64,000 bases of DNA from Phenylobacterium sp. (GTDB lineage Bacteria; Pseudomonadota; Alphaproteobacteria; Caulobacterales; Caulobacteraceae), in NCBI RefSeq assembly GCF_030681155.1, contig NZ_JAUXXE010000065.1, positions 1-64,000 of the forward strand, written 5' to 3'. Both the position numbers and the translations under genes were made by a program. Each line of letters starts with the position of its first letter. The stretch's first letter is position 1. Under the pieces are notes generated by a model. It did no database searches, was not told the DNA's origin, and saw nothing but the letters and a program-made list of their open reading frames with translations. Shown piece by piece: positions 8,373 to 17,608 of the stretch.

Positions 8373-10754
8373 CTAATAGTCCTCGTGCGCCCAGGCTTCG
8401 TCCGGCTCGGCGCGCGGCAGGGTGAGCGTGAAGCGCGTCCCTTCGCCCAGGGTGCTGTCACAGCTTATCTGACCGCCATGCCGTAGGATCACCGTCTGCA
8501 CGAAGGTGAGGCCAAGCCCTACGCCGCTGACCTGTCGTCCTCCAGCCGGCGTTGAGCGCTGGAAGCGTTCGAACAGGTGGGTCAGGCTCTCGGGCGACAT
8601 GCCCCGGCCCTGGTCCTGGACGGTGCAAATGACCTTCGCATCGAGGCCGTCGCCCACGCTGGCGATGCCGCATTCGACCTTGGTTTCGGGTTCGCTGTAC
8701 TTGAGGGCGTTGTCGATGAGATTGATCAGTGCGCGGGTCAGCAGCGTGCGGTCGGCCAGGACCAGATGCTCCTCCTCGCAGCCCTCGGCCTGAACCTCGA
8801 TCGCGCGTGATCGCGACTGCGGCCAAAGGTCGTCGATAGCATCCAGCAGGATGTCGGAGAGGTTGACGGTCTCCAGGGTGTAGCGCTCGCTCTCGGCTCG
8901 GGCGAGGCTCACGAAGTTGTCCGCCAGGGCCAGGGTGCGCCGCGCATAGGCCTCCACCCGCTGAACCGTGCCTTGAGAAATGCCTTTGCCCTGGTCCTCG
9001 GCCAGCAGGGCGAGGATGGACGCCTGGGGCGAGCGCATGTCATGCGACAGCAGTTCCAGAACCTGTTCACGCTGGCGCGCGGCGGTCTTGATGGCCGTGA
9101 TGTCGCTGAACCGCGCGATCCAGCCGGTGAAGGCGCCGGTCGAATCTGCAAAGGCGCTAAAGCGCAGGTGGTAGGTCGACCCATCTGGGGCGTCGACTTC
9201 GCCTTCCACCCCGCCTTCGTCGGCGGTCGGGATATGGAACACCTCGATGACGTGCGCCATCGCCCGGCCCACCGGATCTGGCGCGTTCAGGCGGCTGAAC
9301 AGGTCTTGGGCCGCGGTGTTGGCGATCAGGACGCCGCCGCCGGCGTCCGCGACCAGGGTGGCGTCGGGCAGACCGTCCAGCGAGTCGGACATGAATCGGC
9401 GCAGGTCGCGCAGGTTGCGCACCGCCTGGTGCATCAAGGCCACCTGGCGGCCGATGACGTCGTCCGCGGCGAGCGACAGCGCCGGCGTGGACTGCGGCAG
9501 GATGCTGGGCTCCTGGGCCAGGGCGTCCAACTCATCAACCATGTAGGCGCTGGCCGCCTCCAGCCGTCGCCAACTCCAGATCGGATAGACCAGCGCCAGG
9601 CCGGCGATCGCCGCAGCGGGCGGCGCCCAGATCCGCATAACCAGCAGCAGGCCGGCTGAAACGGCCAGGGTCGAGGCGATCAGCGCCAGACCGAGCACCA
9701 TGTTGGCGCGAGGTCGAAGTCTCAGAAGGCCCGCCATCAGCACCGCCAGCGGCGTCAGCGATAGCGCCAGAACCCAGCCGATGGAGGCGGGGTGGATCGC
9801 CCGCCCGGTCAGCAAGGCGTCCAGGATGTTGGCCTGGAGTTCGACGCCCGACATCACCTCGGTCTCGCTGGTCAGCGGCGTCGGATAGCGGTCGCCAAGT
9901 CCTTCACCGGTGGCGCCGATCAGCACCAGGCGACCCTCGAAGATTTCGGGCGGAACGTCTCCTCGCACCACGTCGGCGAAGGCAACCGTCCGGAAGTGGC
10001 CCGGCGGGCCGGCGAACGGGATCAGCATGCGCTCGCCGCGCGTGAGGGTCGCGAGAGCTGAATGCTCTTTCCCCTCAGCGGTCGGCGCGGGAATAGCCAA
10101 GCCCAAGGCTTGGCGCCGCATTAGCTCCATCAGGTGCAGCCAACTGCGCTCGCCGCTGCTTTCACCCATGAAAATGCTGCGCGCCACGCCGTCGCGATCG
10201 AAGTGCAGATTGACCTGACCGATCCCCGCCGCGGCGGCCTTCAAAGGTCCAGCCGGCTCCAGCGCTTCGGCCGCGGCCCCGTTCGGTCCAGGGACCTCAA
10301 TCAGCAAGGGCAGGAACACCGGGCCGGCTGCTTTCATCGCCGCCGCCAAGGCCAGATCGGCCTCGGGATCTGCGTCCGGTTCGACGAACAGGACGTCATA
10401 GGCGATGGCTTTGGGCTTGGCCTCCGCCAGGACGTTCAACAGATCGGCGTGCCGGGTTCGCGGCCAGGGCCAGCGTCCCAGTTCCTGCAGGCTGGGATTG
10501 TCGATTGCGATGATGACGATGTCGTCCAGCGGCGGGCGCTGGCCCAGTTGCATCAGGGCGTCGTAGATCGCCGTGTCGGCGCGATCGAGGGTCTCGTTCA
10601 CCACCATGTAGCCGACGATCGATGCCGCGAGCACCGCGGTCAGCGCCCACTCGATAAACACGCGGCGCCTGGAGGGGCCGCGGCCGGGACGTCTGGCGCG
10701 ATGTACGGGTGCGGTGGTCAGCCGCCGATCCTGAATTGCTGGACGGGCGACCAC
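8373..10754 (-). CDS. CHASE2-domain sensor histidine kinase (793 aa)
   Basis: One N-terminal membrane segment (about 33-51) is followed by a large extracytoplasmic CHASE2 domain (about 60-320) and three closely spaced membrane segments (about 326-395). A PAS-like region comes next (about 455-555), then HisKA with phosphoacceptor His571 in LLSHDMRSPQ, and HATPase_c with N-box LINLIDNALKYS and late Gly boxes GRGMS and GVGLGL. It sits in the inner membrane and senses a periplasmic cue. The GTG start overlaps the upstream gene's 3' end by 37 bases, so the three genes 12756 to 8373 form one operon. Its likely partners are the response regulator and the LysM-FecR protein. Confidence 0.92.
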   Translation of the reverse strand: MVARPAIQDRRLTTAPVHRARRPGRGPSRRRVFIEWALTAVLAASIVGYMVVNETLDRADTAIYDALMQLGQRPPLDDIVIIAIDNPSLQELGRWPWPRTRHADLLNVLAEAKPKAIAYDVLFVEPDADPEADLALAAAMKAAGPVFLPLLIEVPGPNGAAAEALEPAGPLKAAAAGIGQVNLHFDRDGVARSIFMGESSGERSWLHLMELMRRQALGLAIPAPTAEGKEHSALATLTRGERMLIPFAGPPGHFRTVAFADVVRGDVPPEIFEGRLVLIGATGEGLGDRYPTPLTSETEVMSGVELQANILDALLTGRAIHPASIGWVLALSLTPLAVLMAGLLRLRPRANMVLGLALIASTLAVSAGLLLVMRIWAPPAAAIAGLALVYPIWSWRRLEAASAYMVDELDALAQEPSILPQSTPALSLAADDVIGRQVALMHQAVRNLRDLRRFMSDSLDGLPDATLVADAGGGVLIANTAAQDLFSRLNAPDPVGRAMAHVIEVFHIPTADEGGVEGEVDAPDGSTYHLRFSAFADSTGAFTGWIARFSDITAIKTAARQREQVLELLSHDMRSPQASILALLAEDQGKGISQGTVQRVEAYARRTLALADNFVSLARAESERYTLETVNLSDILLDAIDDLWPQSRSRAIEVQAEGCEEEHLVLADRTLLTRALINLIDNALKYSEPETKVECGIASVGDGLDAKVICTVQDQGRGMSPESLTHLFERFQRSTPAGGRQVSGVGLGLTFVQTVILRHGGQISCDSTLGEGTRFTLTLPRAEPDEAWAHEDY

Positions 10755-12046
10755 TTTTCAAACCGCTGGCCGTCTCGGACCACGACCGACTGAACTCGCC
10801 AATAATACGTCCCGTCGGGCAGATCGGTGACGGTTATGCGCCCCTCCGACAGTCCGGCCTCGTCCACCAGCGGGACGCCCTCCGGTTTGTCGGCGATTTG
10901 GAAGCGATAGGTGTGTTGGCCTTCGCCCTCCGGTTCCCACTGAAACAGCCAATGATCGCCGGCGGCGGTCGGCGCGCTCAGCTTTAGGCCCTGCCGGAAA
11001 CGGGAGAAGCCGTAGGTGTTAGGCATACCCTCCAGGCCATCGGCGTCCAGCGCGGTCACCTGCACGAACAGGGCGCCGTTCCCGACGTCCTTGAAGCTGG
11101 CGTACGGCCGGTCGACCGTCACTTCGTCAAGGATGTCCAGCAGGCCCGCGTCGGCCGCCAGCCGGGCGCGATATTTCGCGGCGCCCGGCACGGGGGTCAG
11201 GTCGAACACCACGTCGGGTTCATCCTGGACGCGACCGGGTGCGGTGACGCTGGTGGGCGGTAGCAGCGGGGCAGGGGTGGTCACCCCTTGGCGCGAAGCC
11301 TTCACGCCAAAAGCTTCTGGAGTCACCGAGGCTGAACTATCGACAGCCGAGGCGACATTCACCGTGCCATCGACGACTTCGGTCCAGGCGCGTTCGGCCT
11401 CTGCATCGTAGATCACTCGAAACGCGGTGCCGCGCACGGCGGTGACCGACAGCGGCGTAAGGATGGTGAAGCCGTCGCGCGGCTTGGTCATCGGCTTCAC
11501 AGTCGCTTCGCTGCGTCCAGCCTCCAGCGAGAACGTCCGTTCCACCGAGTCGGTCAGCGGCGTGTGGCGCAGCACCTCGATGCGGATGCGGCTTTGCGAG
11601 GGCAGGGCGACTTGCGAACCATCATTCAAGGCCAGTCGCACGGAGGCGTTGGGGCCGGTCGTGACGATGCTGCCCTCGGGCAGCATCATGCCTCGGGTGA
11701 TGGCGATGGTGCGCCCCTGGACGATGGCGCTGGCCTCGCCGCGATAGCTGGCCACGCGCGCCTCGGTCGGGGTGGTGCGCAACAGGGCGACCGGAATTTC
11801 AAGCTTGGCCCCGATGGGCAGGCGGCGGGGGTTTGCGATGCGGTTGCGGCGCTGGACGACGGCGTAGTCGCTGGTGCGCAGCAAGTAGTTGGCTGCCAGA
11901 TCGTACAGCGTATCGCCTCGGCGCACGACATAGACGACGGTCTCGACCTTGGCTTTCGGCTTCGGCGCGGCCCAAGCGGCCGCGGGCGCGACCACGGCCG
12001 CCGCGCCAAGGCTCGCAACAGCGGCGAGCCGGCTCAACTTACTCAT
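10718..12046 (-). CDS. Secreted LysM-FecR domain protein (442 aa)
   Basis: A signal peptide (about 1-26, ending AAAWAAP) precedes a LysM domain (VYVVRRGDTLYDLAANYL, about 38-85) that should bind peptidoglycan. A FecR domain follows (about 110-210, with LPEGSIVTTGPNASVRLAL and TPLSVTAVRGTAFRV in outline). The C-terminal third has two fibronectin-like stretches (YRARLAADAG..., YRFQIAD...YYWRVQSV). Its ATG overlaps the response regulator's stop (ATGA at 12043-12046), and its 3' end overlaps the kinase gene. The context suggests a periplasmic accessory or sensor that feeds the kinase; this is inference. Confidence 0.88.
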   Translation of the reverse strand: MSKLSRLAAVASLGAAAVVAPAAAWAAPKPKAKVETVVYVVRRGDTLYDLAANYLLRTSDYAVVQRRNRIANPRRLPIGAKLEIPVALLRTTPTEARVASYRGEASAIVQGRTIAITRGMMLPEGSIVTTGPNASVRLALNDGSQVALPSQSRIRIEVLRHTPLTDSVERTFSLEAGRSEATVKPMTKPRDGFTILTPLSVTAVRGTAFRVIYDAEAERAWTEVVDGTVNVASAVDSSASVTPEAFGVKASRQGVTTPAPLLPPTSVTAPGRVQDEPDVVFDLTPVPGAAKYRARLAADAGLLDILDEVTVDRPYASFKDVGNGALFVQVTALDADGLEGMPNTYGFSRFRQGLKLSAPTAAGDHWLFQWEPEGEGQHTYRFQIADKPEGVPLVDEAGLSEGRITVTDLPDGTYYWRVQSVVVRDGQRFEKWSPVQQFRIGG

Positions 12047-12756
12047 GAAACCGCGTATTCCTCCGCCTCGTCGACAAGCCGCTCCAGGCGATAACCGTAG
12101 CTGTAGACCGGAGCCAGGCGGAACCCATGTTCAGGTCGCAGGCGCAGCTTGGTGCGGACCCGTGAGACATGCATGTCGAGCGTGCGCGTCGGCAGGTCGG
12201 GGTTCCGCCCCCAGACCGCTTCGAGAATGTGGCTGCGCGAGAGCGCCCGATGGGTGTTGCGGAACAGCAGCAGCGCCAGGGTGAACTCCTTGGCCGTCAG
12301 GTTCACCACCTCTTCGTTAATGGTGACCGTCTTGGCCGGGACGTTGAAACTGAAGTCGGCGAACTGCTCGACGGGACCCGACCCCTGGGCGGGGTAGGTC
12401 CTTCGCAGCAGGGCGTTGACGCGCGCCACCAAAACGGCGGGCTGGACAGGCTTGACGATGTAGTCGTCAGCGCCAGCGTCCAGGCCCGCGACCACGTCCT
12501 CCTCCGCTGACCGCGCGGTCAGCAACAGCATTGGCGGCGGCGGTTCCAGGTTCTGACCCACCCAATTGATGACCTCCACGCCGGTCAGATCCGGCAGGTT
12601 CCAGTCGAGCACGAGCAGGTCGAAGGTCTCTTGGCGCAAGGCGCTGATCAACGGGCGCGCGGCGCGGAACGACCAGCAAACATGCCCCTCGTCCGTCAGC
12701 AGACGGGAGATGGCCTGGGTCTGGGCGTCGTCATCGTCAAGTGTTGCGATTCTCAT
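12043..12756 (-). CDS. OmpR/PhoB-type response regulator (237 aa)
   Basis: The receiver domain (about 1-118) has acidic residues LDDDD at 7-10, phosphoacceptor Asp51 in LVLDWNLPD, Thr in LLLTARS, and Lys in DDYIVKP. A winged-helix DNA-binding domain follows (about 135-228, LTAKEFTLALLLF... and TLDMHVSRVRTKL...YSYGYRL). I chose MRIATLDDDD as the start because it fits the receiver fold; a TTG five codons upstream is possible. As first gene of the operon it is likely phosphorylated by the CHASE2 kinase. Confidence 0.92.
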   Translation of the reverse strand: MRIATLDDDDAQTQAISRLLTDEGHVCWSFRAARPLISALRQETFDLLVLDWNLPDLTGVEVINWVGQNLEPPPPMLLLTARSAEEDVVAGLDAGADDYIVKPVQPAVLVARVNALLRRTYPAQGSGPVEQFADFSFNVPAKTVTINEEVVNLTAKEFTLALLLFRNTHRALSRSHILEAVWGRNPDLPTRTLDMHVSRVRTKLRLRPEHGFRLAPVYSYGYRLERLVDEAEEYAVS

Positions 12757-13046
12757 GACCAAAAGGTTCAATTCTCGATGTGCTGGAACATCTTAGATGT
12801 TGTTGGCGCTAGGAAAATATCCAATCGGTCAAAACGTCGCCGTCGGGTGTAAACAAATGCAAACTTTACAGTTTGTGGCGTGATTTCCCTGAGTTTTTGA
12901 TGCGCTTGGACCTCGGTGGTCGGCGCGGTTCGGCTTGGCTCGGAGGTCATCCGGTCCTGGTTGGGAAGCGCTTTGGGCGCGTTGTATGCATCCGAAGCAT
13001 CCGTGAGACGTGGCCCCACTGAGTGTTTTTGCGGGGGCGCAGCTTG

Positions 13047-13715
13047 ATGTACGCGATCCTTCCAGGCGTGGCGACGCTAGGCGCGGCGGGTCTATTGGCG
13101 GTCATGGTTGCTCAATCATCGGTCCGGCGCCGTCAAGCCGATCACCTTCCGGCGGGCGTCGGCCTAGCGATGGCGGCTGGTGGAATGACCTGGGCGGCGA
13201 CGGAGGCGACGCGGCCACGGTTGGTGGTGACGAAGTTCGGCGCCGAGCCGACGGCACGGCCTGCCATGGGCGCTGACGAGAATGTGGCGGTTCGACTCGA
13301 CCGCTTGCGCCAAGCCTTGGACCAGCTGACGGGCCTTCTGCTGATCGGGACGGCGGGGGAGGATGGCCAGGCGAATTTCCTTGCCAGCCTTGGAGTTAAC
13401 GGCGGTTTGGTGGAGCGGGAAGTGGCCGCCTCGGCGATTGCGATGCGGCGGCTTGGAACCTTGATGCTGAGCACCGGCGGGGGGGACGCTTTCCTCGTGG
13501 CGCGGTCGGCGACAGGGGCGGCGAGCGGCGAGCAGCAAGACGCGCGGGCGATTTGGTCGGACTTCCTAGCGGCGCTCGCCTTCCTGACCGGCGCTTGCCA
13601 GCGCCGCAACTCGACGATCCACCTGGAAGAGGTCGAGGATACGGCTCTCGCCATTGAGGGGCTGTGTTTCTCGCTGGCCCGGACCGAGCGCCTGCAGCGT
13701 CTGCTAGGCGCCTGA
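13047..13715 (+). CDS. Hypothetical protein with N-terminal membrane segment (222 aa)
   Basis: An N-terminal hydrophobic stretch (YAILPGVATLGAAGLLAVMVA) suggests one membrane helix. A mostly helical soluble part follows, with several amphipathic Leu/Arg helices (VAVRLDRLRQALDQL, VEDTALAIEGLCFSLARTERL). ATG at 13047 is preferred over the GTG at 13023 because a G-rich ribosome site lies before it only. No family is recognised. It is divergent from the response regulator across about 290 bases, so it may be a target or neighbour of that system. Confidence 0.5.
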   Translation: MYAILPGVATLGAAGLLAVMVAQSSVRRRQADHLPAGVGLAMAAGGMTWAATEATRPRLVVTKFGAEPTARPAMGADENVAVRLDRLRQALDQLTGLLLIGTAGEDGQANFLASLGVNGGLVEREVAASAIAMRRLGTLMLSTGGGDAFLVARSATGAASGEQQDARAIWSDFLAALAFLTGACQRRNSTIHLEEVEDTALAIEGLCFSLARTERLQRLLGA

Positions 13716-13927
13716 CTTCACCGCTTGCGCCGGTCAGGTCGGGCGTGTGCCGGAAAAGACATCGCCGGGTCGCTAGCCTGGAGGCGTAGGGCCGAGGTCA
13801 TTGTATTATACTGTAACGTTGCATTCGTTTACTTGCGCTGTGGCGGCGGACATCCGCACAATTCAGGCAAGTTGAGATAAAATTCGGCTTGGCTGGGAGC
13901 GCTCCAGAACATGTCGAATCAGTAGTC

Positions 13928-14026
13928 GGCTACGGCTTGGTCGTAGCCTCAAGGCCCCGGTGGGGCGCCAGGAGACTCGCCGCCAACCCAGCCCCCCGAC
14001 GCCAAACGGCGCGGTGGCGAGTCTCC
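13928..14026 (+). other. Cluster of three hairpins in a 342-base gap (candidate structured RNA)
   Basis: The gap 13716-14057 has no clear gene. Within it are three consecutive inverted repeats: GGCTACG/CGTAGCC at about 13928-13948, GCCCC/GGGGC at about 13954-13966, and a long one at 13971-13984 with 14013-14026 (11 perfect bp plus three more with one G-U), whose loop holds a small nested hairpin. No T-run follows, so it is not a simple terminator. It could be an untranslated leader of the small membrane-protein gene at 14058 or an independent RNA. The stretch 13800-13825 before it is AT-rich (TGTATTATACTGTAAC) and could hold a promoter. Confidence 0.35.
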
Positions 14027-14057
14027 GGCGAGTTCTGGGCCAGTAGGATTCTGTTGC

Positions 14058-14213
14058 ATGATCATCGTCGTCGCCTGGGCCCTCGTCATCTGGCTGGTCA
14101 TCCTGCTCGCCTTCGGGCCCGATCTGCTGAAGACCGTCACCGGCCGGAAGTCAGCGGAACCCACGAAGCTAAAGTCGGCGAACTCCCGGGAGCACAAGCC
14201 GGTCGCTCGCTAG
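14058..14213 (+). CDS. Small single-span membrane protein (51 aa)
   Basis: The frame encodes MIIVVAWALVIWLVILLAF near its N-terminus, a clear transmembrane helix. It is followed by a short basic cytoplasmic-type tail (KTVTGRKSAEPTKLKS). It lies just after the hairpin cluster and ends 50 bases before the dioxygenase gene. The length, hydrophobic start and positive tail look like a real small membrane protein, but the ribosome site is weak (AGGA) and no homologue is known to me. Confidence 0.45.
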   Translation: MIIVVAWALVIWLVILLAFGPDLLKTVTGRKSAEPTKLKSANSREHKPVAR

Positions 14214-14263
14214 CGCAATCGCCAGCCATTGCGCCGAGCCGCGAAATCCCCAATTTCCGCTAG

Positions 14264-14998
14264 ATGAATCACGCGGCGGGGGATGTTGAGATCGAAGACT
14301 TGAAAGACTGCGTTGGGCGCGATGGTTTCGCCCGGGTTTCGGCAACCGCGACGAGGGAGCTGGTCAGCGCGTTGGCGCTTGCAGATTGGGCGACCTATGC
14401 GGCGACCTGGAACGACCTTGCGCAGGACGCCTACATGGCTGACGGCGGTCGCTACCGCCGTAGGCGCTTCGCCGCGTTCGAGGTCGCCCCCGGCGCGTTC
14501 GCCCGACTGCCGCACCAGCCGCACTTTCAAAGCCTCGACTACAATCGCCTGAACGGCGGCGTGGAGCGCTGGTTCGAACCGGTGACAAGCGCCATCGCCG
14601 ATCATCCCCTGACGCGGTGTATCATGGACTTGGCGCTGGAGGTGTTCGGAGGACTTTCGCCCGAGCCGGCCTTCCCTTGGCGCGCCGAATTTCACCAGTT
14701 CCGCATCGAAGCGCGGGCCGGTGAGGAGGCCCAACCGACCCCAGAAGGCGTCCATCGCGACGGTGTCGACTGGGTGATCGTTATGCTGGTCGCGCGCGAG
14801 AACGTGGCGGCCGGGGTGACCAGCATCTTCAATCCCGCAGGCGCATCCCTGGGGGCTTTCACTCTGACGCAGCCGCTGGACGCGGTTTTCATCGACGACA
14901 ACCGCGTCTTCCACGGTGTCACCGCAATCGAGCCCGTCGACCCGAACAAGCCGGCCTACCGCGACGTGCTCGTCGTGACCTTCCGCAAGAGCCTCTAG
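14264..14998 (+). CDS. 2OG-Fe(II) dioxygenase, PF10014 type (244 aa)
   Basis: It matches the family containing bacterial free-amino-acid hydroxylases such as isoleucine dioxygenase. The iron ligands are visible as His164 and Asp166 (VHRDGVDW) and His217 (VFHGVTAI). The 2-oxoglutarate-binding Arg is in AYRDVLVVTF (about 232). It is a cytosolic enzyme that would hydroxylate a small substrate, perhaps an amino acid; the substrate itself is inference. It precedes the FkbM methyltransferase gene by 59 bases and may be co-transcribed. Confidence 0.87.
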   Translation: MNHAAGDVEIEDLKDCVGRDGFARVSATATRELVSALALADWATYAATWNDLAQDAYMADGGRYRRRRFAAFEVAPGAFARLPHQPHFQSLDYNRLNGGVERWFEPVTSAIADHPLTRCIMDLALEVFGGLSPEPAFPWRAEFHQFRIEARAGEEAQPTPEGVHRDGVDWVIVMLVARENVAAGVTSIFNPAGASLGAFTLTQPLDAVFIDDNRVFHGVTAIEPVDPNKPAYRDVLVVTFRKSL

Positions 14999-15057
14999 GC
15001 GGCGTTACAGGATTCAACCCCTGTTGGATTGGCGGCGGTGCGTTCCTGTGCGAGACG

Positions 15058-15903
15058 ATGGCTTTCGGCGGATGGGGATCAATCGTGCTCGAAACTACCA
15101 GCGCTTACGGCTTGAAGTTCCTAGTGCCAGCGCATGATAGTGGCGTTGGCCTGTCTCTTCGGGAGAACGGTGAGTTCGCGCGGATCGAGGTCGATCTGAT
15201 AAAGGAACTGTCGGCCGGCGGCGTGCTGATCGACGTCGGCGCGAATATCGGTTCGATCGCCTTGCCGGCAGCCTCGGCGGCGAGGCTGGTGATTGCGTTG
15301 GAGGCAAATCGCGGCTTCGCCAATGTGCTGGCGACCAACACCCTCAACAACGGTCTCTTCAACGTGTCGGTTGTTCATGCCGCCGTCGGCGAGACTGAGC
15401 GCCTAGCCCGTTTCCCCATGATGCCGGTCGGTGAAGTTGGCAATCTAGGCACCTCGGGTTTCCATATGGCGGGGAAGTATCCGGAGGAGGTCGTGCGCAT
15501 GACGACCATCGACCGGATCGCGCCCAACGACACGCGCGTGGTGAAGATCGATGTCGAGGGCTATGAGAGCTCAGTTCTCAAGGGCGCGACGCGGACGTTG
15601 ACGGAAACCCGGCCGACTTGGCTGGTCGAGAGTGGCGAAGAATCGCCTGCGACACGGGGAATCATCCAGACGTTTCTAGACTCCGGCTATCTTGTCTACT
15701 GGTTCTTCGCGCCCTTCGTCACACCGCGACCCGCACGCGGGGCGCCGCCCGCCAAGCTGCGCGGCGATGTGAACATCCTAGCCGTGCCCTCGGAAGGCGC
15801 GCAGCCAAATTGGGAGATGAAGCGCGCCGAGGCCGGGGGCGTGCGTCCAACCCACGTATCGGACTTCCCCTATCTCGCGCGCTTCGGGTTCAAGCTCGGC
15901 TGA
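15058..15903 (+). CDS. FkbM-family SAM methyltransferase (281 aa)
   Basis: The SAM motif I is LIDVGANIGSIALPAA (about 60-75), followed by the acidic loop VIALEANRGF and the family-typical VVKIDVEGYESSVLKGA near residue 160. FkbM enzymes O-methylate sugars and other small acceptors and are frequent in surface-glycan loci. The glycosyltransferase gene at 15938 follows by 34 bases, consistent with methylating a glycan. An alternative start is the GTG about nine codons downstream. Confidence 0.88.
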   Translation: MAFGGWGSIVLETTSAYGLKFLVPAHDSGVGLSLRENGEFARIEVDLIKELSAGGVLIDVGANIGSIALPAASAARLVIALEANRGFANVLATNTLNNGLFNVSVVHAAVGETERLARFPMMPVGEVGNLGTSGFHMAGKYPEEVVRMTTIDRIAPNDTRVVKIDVEGYESSVLKGATRTLTETRPTWLVESGEESPATRGIIQTFLDSGYLVYWFFAPFVTPRPARGAPPAKLRGDVNILAVPSEGAQPNWEMKRAEAGGVRPTHVSDFPYLARFGFKLG

Positions 15904-15937
15904 GGCCGTTTGCCGTTTCTTCGATCAGGAAAAGTCA

Positions 15938-17605
15938 GTGTCGAACCGCATTGCCCTCTATCACCCGTCCGCCGGCGTGCAGCCCAAGGCCAATCCGTTT
16001 GGCAAGGACGTGGCGAATGTGGAGCTGTTCAGGGCCGTGCTGCGGCATGGTGATTACGAGCAGATCGACTTCATGGTCGGCGGGAACGTGTCGGCCCAAG
16101 CCTTGGTCAGCGGGCTGTTGGGCCAGGAGCCGGCGCGTCCGCGTGTGGCGGTCGCCAACCTGCTCGACCAGCGGCCGGCTGCGGCCGGGGGCGCGCTGGT
16201 CCGCGGCCATCCGGACTTGGCGGACATGGCCTGGTATCGGCGCAATGCCGGGCTGGAGCATGCCTACAGCATGCTGGGCATGGTCCACACGCTTGCGCCG
16301 CCCTTCATGCGCGAGACCATCGCCAAGGCGGCCATCGCGCCCATTCAACCTTGGGACGCCCTGATCTGCACCTCGCCGACGGTCCAGGACGCGCTGGGGA
16401 CGATGTTCGACGACTGGACCGACTATCTCGCCGATCGCTATGGCGGACAGACGAGGATCAAGCCGCATCTGCCGCTGCTTCCTTTGGGCGTCGACGGCAA
16501 GGCGTTCGCCGACCTGGCCGACCGACCGGACGCGCGAGCGGCGATGCGGGCCGAGCTTGGCGCGGCGCCGGAAGACATTGTCGTGCTGTGGGTCGGGCGG
16601 CTTTCGTTCTTCGAGAAGGCCTTCCCCCAGCCGATGTTCCGCGCCGCCGAAGAGGCCGCCCGCGCCACAGGCGCCAAGGTCCATTTCGCCATGGTCGGCT
16701 GGTTCCCCGCCGATGAGCGCGACCGGGCCTGGTACCGCGAGGCCGCCGAGGCCTACTCCCCCTCGGTGGTCACGCACTTCCTGGACGGCAACGACCGCAA
16801 TGTCGTCGGCGGCATGTGGGCGGCGGGCGACATTTTTCTGTCCTTGGTCGACAACATCCAGGAGACCTTTGGCATCACGCCGCTCGAAGCCATGGCGGCG
16901 GGCCTGCCGGTCGTGGTCAGCGACTGGGACGGATACCGCTACACGGTGCGGGACGGCGTGGACGGCTTTCTGGTCCGTTCGCTGGGCGGGCCTGTCGGCG
17001 CCGGGCAGGGCATGATTAACCGTCATACTTTGGGCGGCTTGGCCTACCAAGCCTATGTCGGGGCCGTGGCCCAGCACACAGCGATCAATGTAGGCGACGC
17101 CGCCGCCCGGATCGCTGAGCTGATCGCCTCACCGGAACTGCGGGCCAAGATGCGCGACGCCGGCCGCAAACGGATCGCCGAGACCTTCGACTGGCCGGTG
17201 GTGGTGCGCGGGTTGCAGAACCTGACCAAGGAACTGGACGCCATTCGCGCGGCGGCGACACCGGGACCGATCAAACACCAGTTCAATCCGGTGAAGCGAG
17301 AGCCCTTTGGCGCATTCGCTGGTTTCCCGAACTCGGCGCTGAACACCGGAACCCGGGTCTGGCTGCGCGAGGGGGTGACGTCGGCCGATCTCGAAGCGAC
17401 GCGTAAGCTCAATCTCGATCAGTTCGCCAGCGGGTGGCGCGCCAGCCATGAAGAATCGGCGATGATAATGACCATGCTCGCCGAGCGCGGCCCGCTGACG
17501 GTCGGGGAACTGGTTGAGGCCGCTGGAGCCGGCCGCCGGCAACTGTTCGCGCTCGCCATTGTCTGGATGTGCAAGCTCGGCCTTTTGGACTGGAGCGCGA
17601 CCTAG
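15938..17605 (+). CDS. GT-B glycosyltransferase with extra C-terminal domain (555 aa)
   Basis: A GTG start opens a retaining GT4-like enzyme. The second Rossmann domain shows VVLWVGRLSFFEKAFPQP (about 210) and the nucleotide-sugar site DNIQETFGITPLEAMAAGLPVV (about 305-326, with the E-x7-E pattern). Beyond about residue 440 there is an added domain of some 110 residues, ending in a helix-rich segment (LTVGELVEAAGAGRRQLFALAIVWMCKLGLL) that looks like a winged helix. The paralogue at 43053 has the same architecture. It probably builds surface glycan in the cytoplasm. Confidence 0.88.
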   Translation: MSNRIALYHPSAGVQPKANPFGKDVANVELFRAVLRHGDYEQIDFMVGGNVSAQALVSGLLGQEPARPRVAVANLLDQRPAAAGGALVRGHPDLADMAWYRRNAGLEHAYSMLGMVHTLAPPFMRETIAKAAIAPIQPWDALICTSPTVQDALGTMFDDWTDYLADRYGGQTRIKPHLPLLPLGVDGKAFADLADRPDARAAMRAELGAAPEDIVVLWVGRLSFFEKAFPQPMFRAAEEAARATGAKVHFAMVGWFPADERDRAWYREAAEAYSPSVVTHFLDGNDRNVVGGMWAAGDIFLSLVDNIQETFGITPLEAMAAGLPVVVSDWDGYRYTVRDGVDGFLVRSLGGPVGAGQGMINRHTLGGLAYQAYVGAVAQHTAINVGDAAARIAELIASPELRAKMRDAGRKRIAETFDWPVVVRGLQNLTKELDAIRAAATPGPIKHQFNPVKREPFGAFAGFPNSALNTGTRVWLREGVTSADLEATRKLNLDQFASGWRASHEESAMIMTMLAERGPLTVGELVEAAGAGRRQLFALAIVWMCKLGLLDWSAT

Positions 17606-17608
17606 GCC

